Positions 1 through 9,800 of a DNA stretch of 20,383 nucleotides are shown here, in pieces. Each line of letters starts with the position of its first letter. The stretch's first letter is position 1. Both the position numbers and the translations under genes were made by a program. The DNA lies in the NCBI GenBank assembly GCA_028565635.1, contig JAOXYB010002347.1:1-20383 (forward strand). Direction: 5' to 3'. Below the pieces are notes generated by a model. That model was not told the DNA's origin, did no database searches, and saw only the letters and a list, made by a program, of their open reading frames with translations. Source of the stretch: Phoronis ovalis. Its lineage: Eukaryota; Phoronida; Phoronidae.

Positions 1-653
1 ATAATATGCAATTCCTTTCGCTCAAATAGCCAATTTAAACAGCGTACAATGATGATTCTTCGAATCGTCGTTGTCTTTGTTTAATGTACTCCTTGAACTA
101 TACGTGTATACAGCACCAGTGCTAGAGACAATGGCTGCTCCCTAATACTAGAGACGAAAGCTATTGGTTATCTGATGCTGTCTAACAAAATTGAATTTAA
201 TAGCAGTTTAGATTAAATGTGAATAGGTTATTCACATGGAAACAGATAACAATGTAAACAATAATATTTCTTGTAAGTTTGGAAGTAATTTCATATCCAT
301 CCACTTATAGAAGCTGTTCTTTGTTGTGGGTTTGAAAAACATTAAATGTACCAGATTGTCGGGCAAACATTTTATGTTTGTTCTATTCAGCCAATTGATA
401 TCTGCGTCAGTCCATGCAGAAAACCTCATTACCATATAATGTCGGTAAAAGTGACTGAGAGTTCATTAATATGATTTATTTACTGGCTATCATTGAATGT
501 GCACATGCCATATAATACTAACGAAGATGAAAGATAAATTAGCCTGAAGGTCATGCTAAAAACTAAATGCACACTTCTCCATTCTTAGTACATTCATTTT
601 GTAAGATGTTTAAGAACAATCTGAAAACTAACAGTTACATTTTTTTCTTTTAG
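1..653. other. Upstream non-coding sequence, probably a polycystin-like intron
   Basis: No recognisable exon is seen on either strand. The stretch ends in a polypyrimidine tract and AG (641–653) that form the acceptor of the first visible polycystin-like exon in phase 0, so at least its end is intron. A 67-codon open frame on the minus strand (232–435) has no family resemblance and no splice context. Confidence 0.55.
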
Positions 654-849
654 GAACAAAATCGTGTAATAAATCCTGCCGTAAGTTTCACTCTCCCATC
701 AACAGAAACCATGAATTTGCACATTGTTACTGTTCCACAGAACGGAGCCATTTCCATTTCAGTAGATATTACTATAATTCAAGAAAACAAAACAGATGAC
801 ATTTCTTCACTATTGCAATCACGTATTGGAACTACAGCTAATACTACAG
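654..849 (+). CDS. Polycystin-1-like exon a: ectodomain (GAIN-type) segment
   Basis: The acceptor is tttttctttTAG|GAA and the donor is ACAG|GTAAAT. The exon is read in phase 0 from 654 and leaves phase 1. It encodes 65 residues starting EQNRVINPAVSF, a beta-rich, N-glycosylation-prone stretch (NKT, NTT). It has little motif content by itself. The assignment rests on phase continuity with the next exon and its position before the GPS. Confidence 0.75.
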
Positions 850-3800
850 GTAAATACCAAAGAATGTCAGCCATGAATGTCAGCAATTGATGCCATATAA
901 AATTAGTGGAAAGTATTTCAAACTGGCAGGGGCACTTGTCTTCGACAGATTATATAGGCAAGCATTGGATAAAGGTAAAAATATAAGATGGTTTGTGCAT
1001 GCCTTAGGAAAGGAGAAAATTAAAAAATTAATAGTAATAATTGCAATATACAAACCTATTTCAATGAAAAATCTACAGAAGTGCACCGTTGTATACAATG
1101 TTTCTAGTTTTGTTGCACACACACACACACACAAGGTGTTACCTTGTAACTTTCCTCTAACCACTCTGTTCAGTGACACACACTGATCACTCATCATGTT
1201 ATGAACCTACGTACATCACATAAATATACGCAAATAACAAATAGTCACACTTACCTTTTATATCGTGTCCTTGCCAGGAATCGAACCCAGGACCTTTTCA
1301 CTCATTTCACACGTTGCTATAGATAGATAGACAGACACACTACAAATGCACCACGAAGATAAGTTAAGTGCTAAGGGTAATTCGGAGATAATTGCTAATT
1401 ATAATTAAGTTTGTCTAGTACCACAATGCAAAGCGAGAAGAATGGCGGTATACTCTAAAAGTATGAAATTGCATAAAAGTTTAGGATGAATGGAATGAGC
1501 AAAACAGGGAAAGTTAACAGAGATCCTGCTCTCGGGTATAGCTGTTGGAAAACTTCCTATTTATATAGCATGATGTTAAATTAGTCCAAAAAATATTTAT
1601 AAAAGATTTAGCCTAGATGGACTGGTGAAGATCTGAAATTATGATTCTGTGTTTTGATTAAATTAATTTACATTTGAAATATAAATAAGAATGTTTTATT
1701 TTCAAAAAGATAAATTTAGACAATCAAAGCACAAAAAGTACTGAGCTTACAACCAAAGCTTTAGTATTGCTTTCATGTTTTCATCAATATATTGCTACCT
1801 CTAATGGAGACATGATATTTATTGTCACTCAACTATAGTCCTCCATTCCTGTAACTCAGATCACAAAGCCAATACTAAGAAAATAATGATAATTGTCAAT
1901 TATTCACCACAGGCAAGAGTTGACATGCCTGATAATACTTTCACTTTTCCAGTTTACATTATTAAGTTAAATGTATAATTTAAAAAATACAATAATTTGT
2001 TGCACTAATAAAATTTATGCAATAAAAGCTGTTTGTTTTTACCAATTTTTGATGTAACATGACATTAGAAAAATGACAATTTTATCGAAAGAAATTCTAG
2101 CATAGCCTTAAGGTCTGTAGATACAAGGAGGTGTAGATACATTTCAGTAATTAAAATGGAGAGATAGACATATAAAAACATACAAACAGCTAATTCTCTG
2201 AACTTCACAAATCACGAGGTTAAATGGTTTGAATTTGGTCATCTGATCTGATAAAGGCCATTTTTGAGGAAAAATTGTGTTTTTCATATTTTAATTTTCA
2301 AGAAAATGTAAGTCAAAAACCCCTACATCTACAAACTTGAAACTTTGCATAATATTATTGTATACATCTACAATTATGACACTGCATAAATCTATAGAAT
2401 CAGCAAAGTCCTGACCTTTAAAATCATAACTTTTAATCGAAGCAAAATTAAAAAAATTTTAGGCATTGTTTTGTAGACTGACCTATATATAAAGATAATT
2501 TTTGACAAGTTTCAACTTTATAGGTTTTAACTGTTACTGACTTACAATTTTTAAAAATTAAAATTTAAAAAAAAAAATTATTTCCCCAAATGGATTCTTA
2601 TCAGATCATTTGAAGATTTTTTTTAAATTTTTTGACTTTAAATTCATTAACATTAAAGTGTATCCTTTATAAAAATGTACTTTAGCATGTCTATCTCTTC
2701 AGATTATGAAAATTTATAAAGAAATTTATAATCAATTAAGAGTGCTCTTTTGTATTTTGAGATCTTAAATAATGAAAAGTGATCAATAGTACAAAAATGT
2801 TTATTCTATAACTTTACTGATTTATAAATGACAATACTCAAAGAATAATGGGAACAGTTATTTAAACTATTTTTAATGTCTTTTCAGAACTTAGCATGGC
2901 AGATGTGGCTGTAACCACCGTTGAACCAGAAGAAACTACTATGCTTAACGGAACAACTGGCGAAAATATAACAGCTGCCTCTATAAAGCAACCAGAGAAC
3001 TATCCAATTATGTTTGCACTATATGTGAAGGAAGAGGACGAGCCGACAGACACTGATTACCATTTTAACTGTGTAGTAATTGGTGGAGTAAATGTTTCTG
3101 CACTCAATGGTTCTGAACATGGACAGATATCAACACGATGTTTTTTTGATAACAACCAGCTCAAAACGTAAGATAGGAATGCAACGATATAGCTGGATTA
3201 TTTATTGTCTATGCTTTGTAAACTTGAATCTTGGTCTAAACAGCAATACTGTGATGAAATCTTGAAATTATCATCCTATACGCTTTTTGTAAAAAAAGCA
3301 TAATTTGTTTATTCCTTTTGAAATTTAAAAACTGTAGCATACTTCATTGGAAGGAAAGGAGCCCCAGTGAGTTTTAATGATAAAGAACCATAAGCAATTA
3401 ATCTAGATGCTTTTAATCTTTCGTGAATTTTCAGTGTCCTTGACAGTGTTATAAAGAATCAATCAGTGACTATATTTTGTTTAAACAATGCATTAATTCA
3501 AAATTTTACTGCACTTTTTCAGTGATGTTGGGGAAAAGACTTACTATATTGGAGTTCGAGCTATGAATTTATCATCTATTAATAAACAGCCACAGGAACT
3601 GACAATGGCTGATTTTCTACTGTCTAATGCCATCTCAGTGAATTACACTTCCAGTATTTTTACAACGGCATGCAAATACTGGGACAAGACTGAGAACTCT
3701 TGGTCAAGCAAAGGATGTAGGGTCAGTTAATTTTGATTTTTTTTTTAAATACCAAAAGTATGAACTAAACACTATAACTGCTCAGTGGCATGTTCAGTTA

Positions 3801-6800
3801 ACAACAAAAAGTGCACAGATAAGTCATTTGAAAAGGGTAAACTATGCATTACTTCACTGTGGTAGAGTATCCTCTCAATGTTTCTAGATTCGAACATGGC
3901 TAACACAGATTGACAACACTCGCAAACATTGTCTGGGAAGATACTGAAATAGTTGGTGCAGATGGTGATGAAACAGAGGGCTCTTTATAAATGCAATATC
4001 CACATCTCACCAACATTTTTACAGTTATATAAAATTGCATATTGATATGTAAATAAAAGGATATTCATTTGACTACTAAATATATAACTTGAAACGGATA
4101 TAATTCTATAACCCTTTAAAAATGTGGAAGATGTGAATTGTGATATTTTAACATATTAGCATAGATAAGCAAATTTTCAAGAAAAAATAATATTTTTTTA
4201 ATAGACTAGCCATGAAATCTCGCATAATGTCTCTCAGTTTCCTCTTGGTGGACAAATCTCAAAATGTCCATATTTATTATAATATAGGAAATGTTTCAGC
4301 ACTAACAAAGCCATGAAATGATGGAACCAATAATAAACAGTAATTTTCCAAAACGCTTTCACCAATCTCTAAAATTTGATTTTGCCATACCCAAAGACAT
4401 ATATTTTATATAATATATCGTTAATATTTTCAGGGCATAATTATACATATATTTTATATAATATATCGTTAATATTTTCAGGGCATAATTATACATATAT
4501 TTTATATAATATATCGTTAATATTTTCAGGGCATAATTATACATATATTTTAGGTTGGCAATCAAACCACACCAAAGACTACTGTGTGCTTGTGCAATCA
4601 TCTGACATCGTTTGCTAGCAGCTTCCATGTCCCAATGAACAGGATTGTGCCACCCCATGAAGCATTCTCTCAACTTGATGAAAACCCTGTATGTTTTGCC
4701 TTTGGAATTTCCATCATGTGTGCTTATCTGGTACTTGTCATTTGGGCTAGATATGCTGATAAACAAGATGTCACTAAGGTATGTTCATAAAAATGTTAAC
4801 TTTTAGCTAATAAGCATATTCATTGGTTGTTCATGCATAAAAACAGCGATTAAATAGGAGGTGATTGTATGAAATCTGCAGTAAACTTACCCATTTAGTA
4901 CAGATGAAGTTCAAACAGGCAGCTACCAAGTAAAAGTAAGTGGAATGCTTACATTTAATTTAATATTCCCAGTGTCATTTGCATGAATTAGTGTCATTTG
5001 GATATTAAATTATACTATCTAATAATAGTTTTTCTTTTTGGTCAAAGCAGAAAATTTTAAAATCAAGTTTCATTAAGTTTCATCTGGTTGAATATAGATT
5101 TTTCAGTGCGATCCACTAATAGTTTACCTGTTATTATTTAATTATTACAGGTTGGAGTTACTCCATTACCAGATAACAACATTTTAGACACCATTGCCTA
5201 TGAAATAACAGTTTGGACTGGATTTAGAAAAGGTGGGGGAACCACAGCCCATGTTTCTTTCATTTTAACTGGGGATGAAGGAGAGATTGGACCACGAGTA
5301 TTTAGAGATGACAAGCGACAATATTTACAGAAAGGAGCGATTGATTCATTTTTAGTGACAGCTAATCGACCACTAGGAAAGTTATCTCACCTCAGGTAGG
5401 GATTAGTCAACTCACATAGTGAACCTTATTCAATCTAAAAGAAGCCATCACAGCTTCTTTTTGGTTTTTCAAAGGTCTGCTCTCACTGATCTCAGGTAGA
5501 GGCTGCCTTTTACACTGCATTTATATGCATAATATATACATGTGTAGTAAAACCATGCTGTTTTATTATATCCCCAGCAGTAGGCTGGAGGTACTTTGTT
5601 ACCCTGTAACCACCGCACCCGTGTCCGCCGGGTCAAATTCACTGTTAGCTGGATATCGATCTCTAGAAGGGAATGTGATATTCATTTGAAATTTAAATTA
5701 TATATTACTCACATGGTGACAATGAACCAATATGGTTGACTGGTGTCCACATCGAGCGCGACTAATTCACTGTTAGTGGGATATCTCAAGAAGGGAATGT
5801 GATATCCACTTAAAATTTAAATCTATATATATTACACTCAAGTGACAATGAAACCCATTGATTTTGGGGTCAATTGGAACCAAAATGGCTGACAAGTTCA
5901 TTGTTAGTGGGATATTTCAACAATGGAATGTGATATCCATTTGAAATTTAAACATTATATATTATATATTGTAAGACATAATGTCAGGGGGATTGTATTG
6001 TTTTTCACATTAATGATTATTCCTGTAATATTAAAAGAATCATATGTAGCGCATCACTAACTATATGTTATCACTGCTTGTAAGAAGATACTTTCAAACT
6101 TTGTTCACTGACTGGCTGCAAAATTCTGGAAGAGTCCATATTCAAGGGTAACTGGTATACAGTGATAAAATTAAAATGACAAAAGCTTTGAAATACTTTG
6201 TTCATAAAATGCTGAACAACTTACTATCCTTAAATAAAGCTATAACTCGTCACAAGCATATCCCAAACCTGCATTTACTTATTTCAGTCTATGTTAAAAT
6301 TGGAAATATTAAACTAAATAGAGGTTTTTGGCAACTAAACATAAACTTTCTCAACATTATCAAACGGCTTGTGCCATTGTAATCCATCCTCAGTGTACCT
6401 AGGATATATAAAACTCATATTGGCTGGGGGTACACTCTTGTTTACTACTCACTGAATGTCTAGTTTCTGATAGAAACCATCGCAACTTCTATTACTTTTT
6501 TCAGGTCCGCAACTGACATATTTTTATTTAGGTTTAATTTTAAAAAAATTTAGGAAACAACAGTCACTGAAATGTGAAAAATATTTCTAATGGTCACATC
6601 ATTTTTGAAAATCAAAGCAGATTACTATTTGCCATTTAAAAAAGGATTTTAACTTCTGTCTTTAAAATTTTGAAAAGTGATGACTGGAATTCTACTTTTT
6701 TCAAGTTGAAGCATTTGGTAACACTAAGTAAATTATAGTTCCGACATTATGTGAGGCAGTCTGATTTTGCACTCTAAGAATTATGAACTCTCGCTGCACT

Positions 6801-9800
6801 ATTCTTCCAGGATCTCTTTGTTCTTACTTCTAGTTCAACAAATTTGTTTTATTTATTTTACAGAATTTGGCATGATAATTATGGCAAGAGTCCGTCTTGG
6901 TTCTTCAGTCGTATGTTGGTGGAGAGAGTGGAGACAGGAGAGAAGTTTTATTTTATATGTGATCGCTGGTTGGCTGTTGAAGAAGATGATGGGATGGTAT
7001 GAACAAGCTTATTCTTAATTTAATTCAAATAAAACTTTTTTCATTCTTGTTGGAATTATACTCTTTGCCTATTCATCAGTGTAAAAAACATGGCACCATT
7101 TTTGTTATCAAGGTTATGAGATGGTAATTTATATCCAAATATTACCTCTATTCCAATGTTTCTAATGGCAATAAAGTTAATAAATATTACCTATGTAGAC
7201 ATAGCAGACACACAAACTGACCACATGTGCTTCAGTTAGTAATAAACTAAACATACAGCTTACAACTTTTTTCGTGCAATTTTCTAATTTGATACATGTG
7301 TAGAACATCTTGTTTAAAATATGTTGCATTAAAATTGAATTGTATGAAAGTCGAGGTATTAGATAAGTGTATATATAGGTGACACTTTGTTTTAGATTGA
7401 TCGTGTTGTTCCTGTAGCTGGTAAAGAAGAAATGACAAGTTTTCAACATCTTTTTTGGACGAAAACTCGTCGTAATCTCTCCGATGGTCACATTTGGTTC
7501 TCTGTAATTAGCAGACCTCCAAGAAGTCGATTCACTCGTGTTCAGCGTCTCACCTGCTGTCTTGCTTTGCTGTTCTCTACTATGACAGCTAATATCTTAT
7601 TCTATGGTCAAGATTCAAATGTTGCTTCACCTCAAAAGATAACCATCGGTCCAATGTCGTTTACACTTCATTCTTTATATGTAGGAATCATTGGCAGCTT
7701 AATTTCATTCCCCGTGAGTCTCTTGATTGTTACAGTGTTTCGTCAAAGTGCTGAGAGGCCCAAAGCAAGGAAACCAAAGTGTTGTCGTGCTTCCTCCACA
7801 ATCTCGATGAAAACAGACTCCGACCATCGTCCAAGTACATCAACAAGTTTGAAATCAATCAGTATTGATGATCTTGCGGATGAATATCTCAATGGGGACG
7901 CTCAGGTATATATATGCCTTTTTCTGTGTGTAATCCCTGCTATGGTGCAACAGTCATATTTCTTGCATTTGATGAATTTCAATTGCTGTCTTGTGGAATT
8001 ACTTGCCTGGCTTTTATTTTAAAACATACACTATAATGACATGTTTCTTTGTTCTGTTTTTTTGTCAGTGATGTCTTCGTCTTGACTTCATGTTGCTGCA
8101 CACTTGTAAAACATCCAGGTTTAGTATGTTGATTATACCTGACTAATTTTCTTTACATAACGTTTAACTAGAAACTGGCTGCTGGATTTGATATGGGAAC
8201 AAAAAGTATAATATTATACTTTATATTTTAGGATGACACATTCAAACAATATCTAAAAACACCACCATCGCCAGGTGTCTATCATTCCAACTTTGCTGAA
8301 GGTTTGAAACCGGGGTACAACAATCCGCAATTTGAGTCTAACAAGCAGAAGAAAACGCAAAAGAAGAAATGCTTACTTCCTTGGTGGTTTATCATATTTG
8401 GTTACCTTTTGTCTTTTGGTGCAGTTGCTGGATCTTTCATTGTAATTGTTGGAGTTGGTGCAGGATTTGGACCTGAGAAGTCATCAGAATGGGTTGCATC
8501 TATGATGGTCAGTTTGGTTGAATCGATCTTCTTCACTCAACCAATTAAGGTAATTTCATTCAATATTCAATCCATTCCAGAAATACTTCAAGTATAGTTA
8601 GACTGATACAACTACGGGGCTAGTTAACCCAAAAACCTTATGCTACATTATTTTTATGTCATCAATACATTTCTGAGGTTGTTAGCTGTTGAGGCTTAAA
8701 TTAGGGAAAAGACGCCATCCCTTTGAAAATGGCACTGACCACTGCAGAAGTTATTGGGCATTCCTGTTCTCAGTTTGGTACAAGTATTTTGATATAGATA
8801 AACAGGGGTTATCTGTTGTTATTTTTCAAGACATTCTTCTTACAAAATGAAGCTCACATTATTTGTAGGTTTTCTTATTTGCATTGTTCTACGCTCTGGT
8901 TATCAAACGCCCTGACAAAGATGAGGATGAAGAAGCTATGGCATTATCTATGGATGAAGAATACTTGCATGATGTCATGAATTCTCAGTTGAAGGACAAC
9001 TATGTATCACGTGTCTATGAGACCCCAACTACTTATTTGCCGCCAGATGAAGAGTTACTAAAGGAAGCAAGACAACAAAGGTCACTCTTAGCTGTTTCTA
9101 AACTTCCTAAAAACTTATATCATAAAGACACAATTGTTTTAATTTCAATCTACTTATATAGTATATTAATCATAAGAATAATATTTTGTGCTGGGAGAAC
9201 CATCATTTGTTTCCAATTCCAGACTGCAGAAACCCATCTGAAAAAAACAAAAACAATCACAACTGACAAAATATGTATGCCCATCTCACATGGTGAAATG
9301 GGCATAAAGTTGTCCTATATGCAGCATTGTTATCATCCATAACGATTTCTTTGTCTCATGGTCAGCTTCATATTTGGTGCATTAGGCTAAGTGATACTTT
9401 AAAATGACCTTGAAGTAGATCTAATGCTAATCCGAATCTTCGAAATTTTTTGTTATGCGTAAAACTTTCTTTGTCTCGCACTGCTTCAGTTTTTGTCCGG
9501 TCAGCTTCGTATGTGATACAGAGTAAAAACAGATCAAAGTACAGGTATGTTATAGTTTTGACCTGGATCATTTCCAAGATGGTTGACTAGTGGCCATGTT
9601 AGTTCTCGAGGTGGTATGTTGCAATAAGAAGAGCTTCAGTTTTTATCCCACCAGTCTCAATTCGTTACAGAATAGTACAAAGTACAGGTTAATTACGTAT
9701 AATTTGACCTGGTTTACTTCCAATATGGCTAACTGGTGACCATGTTTGTTCCCGAGAGGACATTGAACCACTTTCCAGGAATAACAAATTGTTGACTGGA

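Larger units (their letters stand above)
850..2887 (+). other. Intron holding a SINE relic, a microsatellite and a foldback element
   Basis: A 2.0-kb intron lies between two ectodomain exons. It contains a (CA)n run (1116–1133), a tRNA-like SINE relic (about 1250–1360, minus strand) and a large inverted-repeat element (2160–2699). Open frames at 880–1197 (minus) and 887–1186 (plus) cover the same bases and match nothing known. Confidence 0.7.
5396..6863 (+). other. Intron within the PLAT domain, repeat-rich
   Basis: A 1.47-kb intron. It holds a direct repeat pair (5434–5478 and 6466–6507), a second donor-like sequence at 5491–5499 and a three-copy ~128-bp tandem repeat (5638–5975). The open frame at 6176–6382 is AT-rich and unrecognised. 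Confidence 0.75.

Noticed and set aside
880-1197. Opposed ORFs of about 100 codons (880–1197 minus, 887–1186 plus)
   Set aside because: No domain, no splice continuity with the gene, and they include the CA microsatellite and the edge of low-complexity sequence.
1265-1360. Functional tRNA gene on the minus strand
   Set aside because: The B box is good, but the T stem is mismatched, the anticodon arm is replaced by a simple repeat and no acceptor stem closes. It is better read as a SINE relic.
2896-3171. ATG at 2896 as the start of a short separate gene
   Set aside because: The frame continues upstream through the acceptor at 2887 into exon 654–849 with a matching phase, and downstream into the GPS exon.
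4359-4766. Long minus-strand ORF (135 codons) and plus-strand ORF 4376–4618
   Set aside because: Their length comes from the 48-bp repeat being a multiple of three and lacking stops. They overlap the real GPS/TM1 exon in other frames.
7177-7491. Minus-strand ORF of 104 codons
   Set aside because: It overlaps the intron and the start of the well-supported plus-strand exon 7396–7905, and has no motif.
9081-9342. Extension of the exon ending at 9080 to the ORF stop at 9342
   Set aside because: A good donor at 9080 and exact phase match to 10476, whose product continues the family sequence, show that this is intron read-through.
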